Positions 1 through 11,308 of a DNA stretch of 64,000 nucleotides are shown piece by piece. Under the pieces are notes generated by a model. The model was not told where the DNA came from. It was given only the letters and a program-made list of their open reading frames with translations, and ran no database searches. The stretch covers positions 33,768 to 97,767 of the forward strand of contig WEDG01001309.1 of NCBI GenBank assembly GCA_017591395.1. Reading direction: 5' to 3'. Every line of letters begins with the position of its first letter. Position 1 is the stretch's first letter. Both the position numbers and the translations under genes were made by a program. The DNA comes from Schistocephalus solidus. Lineage: Eukaryota; Platyhelminthes; Cestoda; Diphyllobothriidea; Diphyllobothriidae.

Positions 1-2539
1 GGAGAGCCAGGCTGCAGTGGTTTTCTCTGAATGTGTCCTCGGTAGCATTCCGATTCAACTGGGGCTTGAGTACTTCCATTTTTTGTAAGAAGCTGGTCCA
101 TCTTTCGTGGACCACGACTTGTATGGCACGCGTAGGCAGGCTATTTACTTTTTTAAATTACTGCACCTGAGCCCGTCTCCGGTGCAGATGCTGATGCAGT
201 GTAAGTCTGGTATCACTATAAACTACTTCACGCGCACGTCACCGTTCTGCGTCTAACAGGTCCTAGGGTACATGATAGACATTATCGTTTACACTGGGCA
301 AACTGTCGTGTGCAGTATAACAAAGGCACCTTTTTCACTGCAGTTATTGCATTCTTACATGTCCTATTATGCGTTTCAAGTCAGCATTAGCGCTTATGAA
401 TTTTCTGAATGCGTTAGTGTTGCGTATCTGAGACTTGCGTAGATTGCATATTTGATGCGCCTGATAAGGTAGAGAAACAGGCCCATGAAAGCATTCAATA
501 GCGAAAACTTTCAAACTACTAGAATCTCATTTTGAGTAGTACCTGGGCTCAGTTAAATGTGCTTCTCATAAAACGGGCTTATGGTGATGGGGTTTACGCT
601 CGATCCGGTTCAAGATTCGATCATGGCCGGCAAAGTTGCCTATTCTACGTGTTCCTGCAGCAGAGGAAGTTTAATGAATTTTTAAAACGACGAATCGAGT
701 ACGAAGGTCCTATAGCGAAGCTGTACTCCCTTCGATGGTTATGCTCAACATACAAAAAAATTCTATTATGATTAAAAGGCAAATTCAGCGCCGGCAGTGC
801 GCTCATATGATGGCCTTGTCCACAAGACCATCATGTGATAGGAAACAGGTGCAATAAACAGGATTTTTTTAGCTTTTTGGTAGATAATAGTTGCATAAGG
901 AGCACTAGATGCCAATGCAGGCATAAGGATACCAATACTGTAGTTTGGCACACAAACAAATCCCATAGAACCAATAAAAGTGAAAACATGAGCTCCAGAA
1001 ATCATCCTGGATGAAGGAGATGCAATCACTGGAACATTTATGTTTATAAGTGTGGCGTTTCGCCTGACTCGAGTCCTAAAGTACTGAGAGTTACAGGCAA
1101 GAAAAGAAAAGTATTTATAGGTTACATGTGTCATGCCACTCCATACCTCACCTAAGTAGTAGCTCCCGCATTCACCGCTAGTGGTGGTAATTGATGTGAT
1201 ACTGGCTGGATCACCCACAACAGAGTTGTTCGTTACCACAATTTGATCACCGTTATGGATATATGGTGGGATCATTCCTAGGTATTTGACTCGTTGAAGT
1301 TGTCACTGGTACTGATTTGCACCCACTCTGCCCAGGCAAAGTCGCATCGCTGAATGTCGAGAGGAAGGTCACTGCGCTTGTTACTTGACTGTGGGTCTGA
1401 GAAGCACGGTCTGTAATTTACGCAGGTGTCACCTCTCGCAAGAATTCTGGCCCCGTAAAACTTGAAGGCGAGCCGGGCCCCATCGAATGAGATACGACCT
1501 GTTGCTGCATGTTCGGTCATCCTCGTCCAAAAGAAATCTCCCAGTTTTGACGACGTAACTATTCTTCTCCTAATTGCACCCGATCCGGTAACTGACTGCA
1601 GACCTTTCCAGGGATAGCAGTGGGTTTTACGACTTCATTACTTGGCGACTGGTAGTTGCCTTTGATCTGCGTGAAACAGCAAATTCTAGTCGTGTTCTAT
1701 TAATCACAGCTCCTTCTTACTATAGATAACTGTCTTTATTTGCCCGAGTTTCACCTATCAAATCCGAAACTATCCTTCCAGAATAGTCGATAATCAGCCC
1801 CGAAGAACATCAGTCCCGTCACGAGACTACCACAGGTCACCCTATGATTTTGACCCAAACTCAATTGGCAGAAAGGGCCTAGTGCTCCGGATGACTATCC
1901 ACCTTTGAGTTCCTTCTGTGCTGCACACTTAATCCAACCCACTTCCCAAAGGACCTGTACACCTAAAACTAGCGTCAAAAATCTGGCATTTCTAACCGGA
2001 CATGACCATTGCCATTGTTTGTTTACGAATGCATGTGGCCTCAAAGTTACGTTTATATAACTCAATCGGCTTGAAAATCATGATAATCCATATGCACGAG
2101 AGTTCAACCGTCACGAACGATGGAGTACATCACGTGGTTCACAGGGGTGTGGGCGCAGGATAGTGGCCTGCACGGGAATTAGGTTAAAACTTTGTGAAGC
2201 ATCTACCGCATTCGCTAGACCCTCACTTACTTGGACCTGGTACCAAGTGCCAATCAATACGACTGAAGGCGAGATCGGATACGATGACTGAAAAAACTAA
2301 CTTGCCCGTCTACGCGTGTCACACACGCAGGGTTCGAACACGATGGACCAGGTTTTCACAGAAATAAGAGGTGATGACCATGAAAAGTAGAAGCCATGGC
2401 AGCCTGCCCATCCATCCTGTGAGGACCGAGGTATTCAGTAAGTTTGCAGTTTTCGACGTCAATAATTTTAATCCGTAACGATAAATTCAAGTGCTTCAGA
2501 TTTTTCATAATTAAGAATACGCTGAGTGCCTTGGGCTAC
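1..2539. other. No recognisable gene; intergenic flank
   Basis: Both strands were read and no known domain was recognised. On the minus strand two neighbouring open frames (1275-772, 167 codons, and 1520-1278, 80 codons) abut but lie in different frames. The longer one has hydrophobic patches and several cysteines but no recognisable motif or clear splice sites. They could be a decayed gene or chance; I do not call them. Confidence 0.4.
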
Positions 2540-3880
2540 AGTCCCTGGAGTCAACCTCACTCTTTCTGACGTGCTCTAGTCCCTCCAACATCCGAACACC
2601 AGTGAATCCCACGCCTAGACACGCGATCCGGTTGGGTTCGTAGAGTGCTGCACCTGTCTTCACTGTCCTCCTCCAGGCCGTTCGGTTCCGGGCGAGGTCC
2701 TCTCGAGTCTCCGGGTTGATCTGCAGTTGCTTCAGGGAGGTCTTCAGAGTGTCCTTGTAGCGTCATACTTGACCCCTTGTCGTCGAGAGCCCATGGCGAC
2801 ATCTCCGTGGAAGAGTTTTTTGGGTAGTCGTTCGTCGTCTATCCTCACAAGGTAGCCACTCCAGTGCAGTTGCAGTTGTTTCAGCTGCGCGTATATGCTG
2901 TGAAGTCCTGTTCGTTCCAACACTTATGTGACCGAAATCGTGTTTTGCCATGTCAGCTGTAGTATTCCGCGGAGACAGCTGAGCTGGAAGTTGTTTAGCT
3001 TCCTCGTCCACTTTTGTTAAACCCTCCAGGTCTCCGCTCCAAACAGCAGCGTCGGCAATATGACAGCTTTGTACATCTTACGTTTGTGGCTGAGGTGAAG
3101 ACTGTGTGGATTTTAGACGAAAATCTGTATGCGTCCGAAGGCTTGGCTAATTTCGGCGATCCGATGGGCGACCTCATCGTCGATTTTGGTGCTGCGAGGG
3201 AGCTTGCTACCCATGTAGATGAAGGCGTTCATGGATTTCAGCTTAAGCGCCGTTGAAATTGATGCGAGAAGCGTTGTAGTTGGTATTGGGCGACGGCTGA
3301 TGCATGACCACCGATTTTTCGTGTTGATGCGCAGTCCGATGTTGTCACAAGCGGCAGCAGAGTGTTTTATGCTCATTTGCATGTCCTCTTCTGTCGTTGC
3401 GATGAGTGCGTAGTCTTCGGCGAAGAGAAGTTCGTGGATGGTGGCTGTGTATACACGCGTGTGAAAATGAATCCGCCGTTGATTTAGGAGTTTGCCATTC
3501 ATCCGGTAGGCGATGCGGATCCCAGGGCGATCATCACAGTAGGTGCCCAAAGTAGGCACGAGGATGCAGCCCTGCTTCACCTCATTGGTTACTTCAAAGG
3601 CCTCTGAGACGGCTCCGTTGTCCGTGACGTGCGCTATCATATCATCATGGAGTTGATGCACCATGTGGGGTAATCACCCGGAACAGCCGAATTTCTGCAT
3701 GATCTTCCATAGTCCGTCGCGATTCATCGTGTCAAAGACTTTCGCCCCATTCATACAATCATACGGATGGTACAGACTAACTCGGTTCGTCTTCCCACTA
3801 AATAAAGGTCCTGACCCATAGTGAAATGTGATAAGCACCTGAGATGTCAAAGTCACGTTATTTAGGGAAAGCATTCCTAG
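2540..3880 (-). mobile_element. Degraded zinc-finger-type LINE fragment (RT part only)
   Basis: A minus-strand reverse-transcriptase relic of the same family as the copies at 42.7-45.5 and 61.0-63.2 kb. Recognisable blocks are FDTMNRDGLWKIMQKFGCSG (about 3730-3680), QLHDDMIAHVTDNGAVSEAF and VTNEVKQGCILVPTLGTYCD (3664-3500), LLFAEDYALIATTEEDM (about 3430-3380) and the C-terminal thumb region IDDEVAHRIAEISQAFGRIQ (about 3185-3130). The remaining tail (3011-2557) is shared with the 44.4-44.7 kb copy. The catalytic box is FAED rather than FADD, and frameshifts break the frame into at least four pieces. The C-terminal zinc fingers of the other copies are absent, so the element is 3' truncated at about 2540. 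Dead copy. Confidence 0.85.
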
Positions 3881-5359
3881 CCCCCTTGTGGGGATGGCTT
3901 AACAATTGCTTTTAAATCACACTGTCGGAAAGGTGGCCATGGCCTTTACTCGCAAAATGTGTGGTTGAAAAAAAACAAGAAAAAACAGCCGTCCCCATTC
4001 CGTTCCTCCCACAGGCCACCAGCTTCAATGTAGGAGTCTGACATTTTAGTTCTCTTGCGGACACTTCGATGACAAATCCCCGAGAAGGAGGATGGCTTTG
4101 GTTTTCAAAAAACTGGTCCGCTAGAAAGTGAACATTGCGGCTCTTAATAAGACATGCTTCTGTTAGAAGGGCTAACGTGATGAGATGGGTGTCGGATTCG
4201 CCTGTTTTGAGTGGAGTTCCAAGGACAGGACGATGATAAATTGGAGTGGACAGTATCAACGTGGAAGACATAGCGAGATGGCTATCCTGTCTGCCACGGG
4301 TTATAAATTGCCTTCTCAGGACCACGTGAATGCTGCTCAGTGGGGAAAAATCTGTCACTGTCGTAAATGCCCATGTCACCTCTTCAATCATAGCCAATGA
4401 CTTGATGAAGTCCTTCAATAACTATCTGCATAAAACCAATTGTATGGAACACGTATTTATTGATTGTCTTCGGTAACCTCACTGTCCGCGTCGACGCATA
4501 TTATATTAAGGAATAAGAGGCGTTCACCAGGCGATATTTATTATGTGTCTGATGTTTTGGGTAGTTTTTCCCTACCCAGCTTCAGAGACTGGAGATTCAT
4601 GTTCACCACTCTTTTTATATGCCAATCCTTGCCTTTAACTATTCGACCACCTGGCTGGTTGCCTCAGGCCCGCATCACACTGTAGTTTGTATCGCTATCA
4701 CTGCCCCCGTTGACAAGCTGTGTTTTAGGCAGCCGGTCTTTTACTACGGCTCGTTCAGCCCCCGCCCTCGTTGGTGTGGAAATGATTGGTGACCCAATTT
4801 TTCTATGCCCTGATGGTCTCCTGTCAAGGGTTTCGTAAAACAGTATAGGGCACAGGCAAATTAAAGTGGCCATTTACTGAGTAGTCGTTGGACATCCAGG
4901 CTTTTTTTTATCAATCTTGACGTGTGGTCCTCACCTCAGCCCACGATTTCAATGGCGTAAAAGTTTAAGACGTGGCCCATCTGCGCGTCCTAGGTTACCA
5001 CCTTTGATTTTTGTTCCAATTTTCGTGCATTCGCGTTTGCAGCTGTCGGCCGGTTTCTCCAACATAGCTGTACATCGCGAAGCTTCACTGAAGTCGGTAG
5101 ATAACGGTAAAATTCTCCTGCTTAGGCATAGGGTCTTTTGGCCGCATCATTTGCTGATGGATTGTTGAGATAGACCTGTGAACAACGATTCCGAGAAGTG
5201 TGAGGAATCTTTATAAACGGAATGCTCTGCCATGATTTTCGTTGACAAGACTCTTCGTTCGACTATTTCGTGGCATCCACTTCCATTCAATAAACGCTCG
5301 CGGATAGTATTAGCTCTGAAAAGCTCAAGCTCGTTCAGTTTTGTGACTGGCCAGTTTAT
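3881..5359. other. No recognisable gene
   Basis: A minus-strand open frame of 168 codons (4418-3912) lies just upstream of the LINE relic. It shows no reverse-transcriptase or endonuclease motif that I recognise, so it may be unrelated flank. Nothing else supportable is seen on either strand. Confidence 0.35.
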
Positions 5360-5399
5360 TTGATTAGGCTATCTGAACGCGTTCTTAAACCAATGCCTA

Positions 5400-5960
5400 C
5401 TTGTTCACCCTCGGAGGATTCAACCAAAACAAGCTTCTATGGTATGGTATGCGCTGCCATACATCAAGAACGTCTCAAAAGCGACCCAAAGCATTGCTGC
5501 GGGACTACGTGTCAGAGTTACACACCGGCCGAAAGTTACCATGCGTGACATGGTCGTGAAAATCAAGGACAGATCGAATCTTAATGAGCAGTTGGGTGAA
5601 GTGTATCGCATCCCATGCCAAATCTGTTCCCATAACTACACTGGACAGACTGGACGTATGCTTGGATCGCGCATACACGAGTATAAGCTGGTTGCGAGAC
5701 GGGGTTTTGGCTTATCACAAGTGGCTATCCACACCTAAGAAACAAGACAATCCGAGAACTGACTGAAACCTGGGCCTGTGATTAAAAATCTATCAATTGA
5801 TTTATCGATCTGGCGTCGGTATACAGAGCCCTGCGCTGTTACATCCGGACTGGCATCACTGGGGTTTCATTGGACCCTGTCCCCTATAATTGTTGCTTGT
5901 TTTGTTGCCACTTTTATATCTGACGACGAACTCTAGTAAGAGTTCGAAAGCTCCAACGAT
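5400..5960 (+). mobile_element. Penelope-like element 3' fragment with GIY-YIG remnant
   Basis: The reading frame at 5439-5738 carries the PLE connector (ALPYIKNVSKATQ, then a VTHRPKV block) followed by a GIY-YIG endonuclease module: VYRIPCQICSHNYTGQTGRM and RIHEYKL. The same protein order occurs in the copies at 15.9-16.3 and 46.6-47.1 kb. The reading frame ends early at 5738. Further downstream (5740-5830) nucleotide similarity to the 16.3-16.4 kb copy continues, including a TCAATCGATTTATCGATCTG-like block. The RT domain is missing, so this is a 5'-truncated, non-functional copy. Confidence 0.85.
5920..5951 (+). ncRNA. Hammerhead-ribozyme-like motif in PLE tail
   Basis: The sequence reads CTGACGA, one extra base, then GAACTC, a short loop, GAGTTC, GAAA. 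That is the conserved hammerhead core with a perfect 6-bp helix II. PLEs are known to carry hammerhead motifs in their pseudo-LTRs. Helices I and III and the cleavage triplet were not resolved by eye, so activity is unproven. Confidence 0.5.
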
Positions 5961-6610
5961 TCCGGCGTTCGAAAAACCTTAATCTTTACGGTAACAGTCT
6001 TCAGAAATAAAAAGCTTACTTGAATTTAATCAATCATAAAGGAGCTTTATAGGTGAAGACCATTTCTTACAGGCCGTATCCTAAAAGCCCGCGTGAAAAT
6101 CTATCTTCTCCTAGCCAGAGCAGTCTTCCAGTTTATTCGACGTAATTGCTTTGCCCGGAAATGCACCAAATGAAGAGGCGCGTGGCGAACACATCGTCCA
6201 GCACCAATTATAGTGAACTATATGGCTGATCGAGCATCCGGCCAAGATCCAACATGATGTTTTCGAGTTCAGCAATTAAGAACGCATGCTTATAGTCCAG
6301 TGATCGGCAACCACTCTCGCTGGTGCGGGAACCTTTATTGTCAGAAGGATATGGTAGCTTATTGACTGCGTCCCATAGATACAACAATTGCCTGTGAACG
6401 AAGTACACCTATCTTATGCTGTCTCTTATGATGGGGTTGGGCGTGAATCCAAAACGTTAAACGACTAAAGTTCTTGTATAAGTGATCGAATCTACTTCAC
6501 TGTTTGATGTCAATTGAAATGAAAGTGTGAGAATTGGCGGATCCAGCCCGTTTCCTACTTTGAGACAGTGACTCTTCTGAGCATCAAATACAAAAAAACG
6601 AGTTACAGAC
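5961..6610. other. No recognisable gene
   Basis: No supportable feature apart from possible decayed ends of the adjoining PLE and LINE. Confidence 0.35.
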
Positions 6611-8140
6611 ATGTACTTCTTGCGCTTTTTGCGGGATTGTACCTCCGCGGAGGCCCGACCAACTCCAAGCCCTAACCAAGTCCTGCTTTCAGAAGTTTTG
6701 ATCAGAATGGAATTAAAGGAACAACCGATTAGAAAACCACACCACAGGATGAGATTCCACGCAAGCTACTTGAAGAACTCGCCAGTGAACTCTGGAGAAC
6801 TTCCTCTGGATTGGAACCTGGCGAAGATAACTCCCTTACACATGAGCAGTATCCGGGTGTCGGTGAAAAATTACAGGCCCATAAGTTTATCATGCAGCCT
6901 AGGCAAGGTTATAAAGAGGATCCTTAGCAGCGAATTGGTGCGATTCCTAGAGGCTCATTATTTGTTATCAAACTGTCAACAGGGATCCCGAAAAGGAAAT
7001 CTTGCAGGACAAATTTGCTGCAATGTCTCCAGAGCTGAAGCTGAGCTCTTGGGGATATGCAGGCGGTTCTTATCGCATTCACTGCCTTTCAAAAGGCCAC
7101 AGCAAAGATTATTGTACAACCTAGACAGAATAGGGATCAGAAGTAACCACCTAAACTCGATTGGCAACGGCCTCGTGAACCGGCACCAGTTTTTCATCAG
7201 CCAACAGAGGTCAAGTTCTGCTGCGATCGAGAGTGGGGTTCCCAGGGTTCAGCACTAGAATCCAATCTGTTCTTAATTAAGGTGGACGATTGTGTCAGAC
7301 GTCTGCACTATGAAGCAGCAATGTTTGCCAACGACATTAAAATCTGCAGGGAAATTCTGAGCCCTACAGGCAAAGATAGACCGCAGATCAACCTAACTCG
7401 GTTGTAAAAGCGGTCAAATCATTGGCTATTACGGTTCAATGTTGAAAATTCTACAATGGTTTGCCTAGACAACCCACCCAGATCCGCCGATGGTCAAAGT
7501 ACTTTCTCAATGGTGAAGCCTTGCAAGACGAAGAAACCCAAGAGGATCTTTGTGGGCTGACATCGACCTCTTTAAAGTCGTCATACCACTGCTCGAGCGT
7601 GACGAGGATCACAATGTATGCGTTGCACACCATCAGGATAGTCTTTTTAGATTTCTATGAAGATCTATTCCGAAGTTTTTGGGCAATTTCTGAGGTAACA
7701 TTTGGAATATACCATAAAGGCCTGAAAACTTCGGGTAGCAAGATCAGAAACTGTCTTGAAAGAGTCCAAAGGACAGCCACTAAAATGGTTAAGAGTCAAA
7801 ACTCTTTACCATATGCGACCCGCCTAAAAATCTTAATCTGTTCCCTTTGAGTTATAGGCAAATGCGTGGAGATATCCTACAGACATTTTGCATTGTGAAG
7901 GGATTACATCGATGCCTGGCTTTTGAGGACTACGTTTTGTTCGCTACCACGACCCAGCTCCGAGTACACTCATTGAACCTGCGCGTTCAACAGACGAGGA
8001 TGGATGTGCGCAAGTTTTTTTTCTCGGTCAGAGTGTTCAAAACATGGAATGCCCTCCTTGCAGATATTGTGATGTCGCCAACGCTGGAAAGCTTTAAAAG
8101 GAACCTGCAGATATCTATGTTAAAAAATGAGCGGTAGCGA
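6611..8140 (+). mobile_element. Degenerate CR1-like non-LTR retrotransposon (RT and C-terminal end)
   Basis: Reverse-transcriptase blocks of the CR1/Jockey type appear in order on the plus strand. They include a LPLDWNLAKITPLHM block, KNYRPISLSCSLGKVIKRIL (about 6865-6925), LLSNCQQGSRKGN (about 6960-7000), a PFKRPQQRLLYNLDRIGI block (about 7085-7140) and IESGVPRVQH. Further on come CR1-like tail motifs: SLKSSYHCS, CLERVQRTATKMVKSQNSLP (about 7755-7815), RGDILQTFCIVKGL (about 7868-7910) and a DVRKFFFSVRVFKTWNALLA ending (about 8003-8063). It is split over three frames with internal stops, and the FADD-type box reads as MFANDIK. It ends about 600 bp upstream of HADH. Dead copy. Confidence 0.85.
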
Positions 8141-8712
8141 TGTGGGGTTTAAGTTAACCCTTATTATATTTAATAGTAACTCTCTAACTATTGCAACACA
8201 CATGATTTCTCTGTAAACTGCACTTAATTTCACGTTTGAAATAGGGTACTTAAAGGCCCGTGCCTATTTCTCTCAGTGAATTGAATCGAATTGATAGCAC
8301 ATTGTTCTATCCCACTGATGAGAAAAATGTGGCGGAATGGAATATGGCCCAGTTCGGGGATTTATTTTGATTTTTTTGGCATAGACGATTAAAATAATCC
8401 AATTTATCGATAAAAAACAAACAGCCTGTGTAGGAGATCTGTGTAGACTAGTCGGTTTTGCATAATGAAAACTTCAAAATTTTGACTATTGCACCGTCTA
8501 CCCTACACCAAAAGTCCATAGCATGCTGCAACATAAGCAAGAGGCCTGTATAATTTATATGGTTTCCCCAAAATATTGAGCGCTTAAATATCGCGAGTGG
8601 TCGCGTTTAAGGAATTGAATACACACTTTGACAGATACGATTATCTCATGTTGACCTTGAATATCGCAAACTTTTGATTGCCTTTCCAAACACGCTAAAG
8701 GTTCAACTGCAA
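8141..8712. promoter_or_regulatory. HADH 5' flank
   Basis: AT-rich sequence between the LINE tail and the first HADH ATG, so it must contain the HADH promoter and 5' UTR unless there is an upstream non-coding exon. No convincing TATA or initiator element was identified by eye. Confidence 0.3.
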
Positions 8713-9092
8713 ATGTTGTCTCCGAAAGTCCCAGCCAATTATGCCATACTGCTTTCTAATATGTTCGTAAAAAATATCAGTACAATCACAGTATTTGGAT
8801 CCGGTATAATGGGGTCGGGAATTGCTGCTGTCAGCGCTATTAATGACCACGAAGTCCGCCTCGTTGATGTCAATAATGATTTACTTCAAAGTTCGAGGCA
8901 AAGAATTCAACAAATCCTCAATCGAACCGCTTCAAAAAAATTCCCTCAAGATAAAGCGATAGCGAAAGCATTTTTTGACAGAGCCATCTCGCGCATCTCT
9001 TTTACTACAGATACCTCGACTGCCATCGAACATTCAACCCTAATCATTGAAGCTATAGCAGAGGATATTGAGGCTAAAAAACGTCTGTTTAG
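8713..9092 (+). CDS. HADH: HADH exon 1
   Basis: Encodes the N-terminus and NAD-binding fold ([14 protein letters not shown], then the acidic residue of VRLVDVNND) and the [19 protein letters not shown] segment. The donor is TTTAG|GTGAGC at 9093. It ends with two bases of an Arg codon that exon 2 completes. Confidence 0.93.
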
Positions 9093-11308
9093 GTGAGCGA
9101 TATTATAAAATTCCACAATTTGACCTTTTTTATTACTGTGTCTTATATTTCACTACGTAGGTGTTACTTAATTGAGTACTTTTATAGCACACGTGCATGC
9201 ACGTGCCTACATGCATGCAAGCCGCATCCACGTTATGTAATTATAGCCACCGGCCTCTTAAATACCTTCCTTCCGTTTCAGAAAACTTGACGAATTAGCT
9301 CCGAAAACGTGTATTTTTTCCACTAACACATCCTCTTTGCCGATAAACGATATTGCGTGTGCAATCAGTCGTCCAGAACTCATGGGAGGCCTGCATTTCT
9401 TCAATCCAGTTCCCGCTATGCGTTTGGTGGAAATAGTTCGCACAGAAAAGACTTCGGACTCAACTATCAAGGTAATCTGTGGCAACTAGACTGACGCAAA
9501 CACTGTATAATCTGCTCAAGGCTCCGATCGTACCTAAAATTAGTTAATAGTGATGCCCTTTTTCGTTCTGCTACCTACTTCACATTTTTTTTGTCTGCTT
9601 GATAATCTCGTTTAATGTGCTTGAGCAATGGCTGGCAGTAAGACCACACACTTTTTAGTAACTTATTTGTTGTCGAATTATCTAGACAGCCGATTTGTTA
9701 AGCCAAAGCAGGTAGACTAGCTTTGGGATTCATTGGGTTCTAGGCAAGATAAGTGATGTCGAACTCTTATAGCTGAGGTAATCAAGTCGTCCTTATAGTG
9801 CTTGACCTGTTGACAAAGTGAAGGCAAACATTTGGTTTACGAGCATTTCCAAGAAAACATTACGACGTTTTCCGCGTTACAATCAGTGCAACTCTCATCA
9901 CTGGGAATATACCTATACATTTATAGTACTTTACGTGTATAAAAACATTGCTTCAGGACTTTTAGCCCGAGTTCTGGCAACTGAACACGATTCTTTCTCA
10001 CTTTTTAAACAGCTACAGCATACCAGAATATGAGGTTTCTCAGAGAAAGTTTCCTCGTGACTTCTGTCTGGAAAAGAAACATTATGTACTTTCATGGTAC
10101 GCACTAGCACACATTTTTACAACCTACGCAACCACAGAAACGCCAGCGTCGCGCTCAGAACACTTTTATCAGGCATTTTACGCAGATTCGAAATTTAATT
10201 CTTTTTGAATCTGATGGCCAATAAGTCGGGATCCTCAAGGTCTTCATATACGCTCATCAGTACAGTTTTATTCGCACGCATACCCTGCGGCATTTAATAG
10301 CACTTTATAGTTCTTGTAAATGGTTTCTGAGGGGCAAAATAACTTAGAAATCACCTTCGAATTCCTTTGAATCCTATCTTAACAAATCAGAACACGGTGT
10401 GTTTTTCTATGCGAAAACGACGCCGACTGCCGAAAGCAATCGTCAGACGTATAAATAACCCGCGATTAAAAGATATTAAGGCTACATTTTGGTGCTATCT
10501 AAGCGACCCCTTTTGCAAGAGCACTCCCAAAGACATTTGTTCGGACATTTTACGCAGATTGTTTCGATCCCTCTTATCAATTATATCCTTCCAATGTCCC
10601 ATTCGTCAGCCTTTGTGCGTTTACTTGGCTACTTTCTATTACCCTAAATGATTTATTGAAGTTTGAACGCAGGGCTCATTGATAATCTCAGTTATTTGTG
10701 CTCGAGGGGCTGACGAGAAAAGGGTCGTGTATTCACGTCGTCAAATTCTGAACACTGTTCTGGGGTAACAGTATAGCTGATGCGGCACTACTATTCCGGC
10801 CTCCCGTCCAAAGTGTAAGACCATCACTCAACCACATTTCTTACGAAAAATTTAAAATCATTAAAATTGTCGTACACATTTTCTCTAATAGTATATACGT
10901 CTATAGCTCTTTCTTTCTCCGTAGTTCCTCTGTGACTTTGCAAAATCCCTCGGAAAGACCGTGGTTATGTGCAAAGACACACCAGGTTTCATAGTGAATA
11001 GGCTCTTAGTGCCCTACTTGGTGGAGGCTGTCCGAATGTACGAACGTGGCGATGCGTCCATCGCCGACATCGACACCGCTATGCGTCTGGGCGCCGGCTA
11101 TCCAATGGGACCTTTTGAGCTGTCTGATTACGTTGGTCTGGACACAATGAACTCCATCCTCTCCGGATGGGCCGCCAACTACCCCGACGAGCCGGCCTTC
11201 AAATTGTGCAAAACTATGCAGGAAATGGTGAAGACTGGGCGCCTAGGCAAAAAGTCGGGTCATGGATTTTACAAGTACGACGAGAAGGGTCATATCGTTT
11301 CGAACTAG
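8713..11308 (+). CDS. HADH: Short-chain 3-hydroxyacyl-CoA dehydrogenase, 3 exons
   Basis: Encodes the NAD-dependent enzyme (EC 1.1.1.35) that oxidises L-3-hydroxyacyl-CoA to 3-ketoacyl-CoA, the third step of mitochondrial beta-oxidation. Exons are 8713-9092, 9282-9471 and 10925-11308; the joined frame is 317 codons plus TAG, close to the usual ~310 residues. The Rossmann NAD motif GSGIMGSG is in exon 1. STNTSSL (catalytic Ser), GLHFFNPVP (catalytic His) and the Glu of LVEIVRT are in exon 2. [43 protein letters not shown] and a [11 protein letters not shown] end are in exon 3. Introns are GT-AG with phases that keep frame. The first in-frame ATG is 8713; 8761 is the alternative and would remove a short, only weakly presequence-like leader. 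No break or missing key residue seen. Faces HMGCR tail to tail, with about 8.3 kb between. Confidence 0.95.
9190..9205. repeat. Perfect 16-bp palindrome in HADH intron 1
   Basis: CACGTGCATGCACGTG is a perfect palindrome containing two E-box CACGTG cores. It lies in the 189-bp first intron of HADH. It could be a bHLH binding site or simply a chance purine-pyrimidine alternation. Confidence 0.6.
9282..9471 (+). CDS. HADH: HADH exon 2
   Basis: The acceptor is CCGTTTCAG| and the donor AAG|GTAATC. The exon carries the catalytic Ser (STNTSSL), the His ([13 protein letters not shown]) and the Glu (LVEIVRT) expected for the family. Confidence 0.93.
9472..10924 (+). other. HADH intron 2
   Basis: A 1453-bp GT-AG intron. 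The short open frames inside (for example 10367-10651) match nothing I know. A 15-bp word CATTTTACGCAGATT occurs twice (about 10168 and 10546), suggesting an old internal duplication. No coding exon is expected here: exons 2 and 3 join without a gap against the family. Confidence 0.75.
10925..11308 (+). CDS. HADH: HADH exon 3 (last)
   Basis: The acceptor is TTTCTCCGTAG|TTC. It encodes the all-helical C-terminal dimerisation and substrate domain, starting [14 protein letters not shown] and including the conserved DTPGFIVNR and GYPMGPFEL segments. It ends in TAG at 11306-11308. Confidence 0.94.
   Translation, partial: FLCDFAKSLGKTVVMCKDTPGFIVNRLLVPYLVEAVRMYERGDASIADIDTAMRLGAGYPMGPFELSDYVGLDTMNSILSGWAANYPDEPAFKLCKTMQEMVKTGRLGKKSGHGFYKYDEKGHIVSN

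Noticed and set aside
772..1520. Two adjacent minus-strand open frames (167 and 80 codons)
   Set aside because: Different frames, no recognisable domain, no clear splice sites; kept only as a remark.
3912..4418. 168-codon minus-strand open frame next to the first LINE
   Set aside because: Position suggests the LINE N-terminus, but no endonuclease or RT motif could be read in it.
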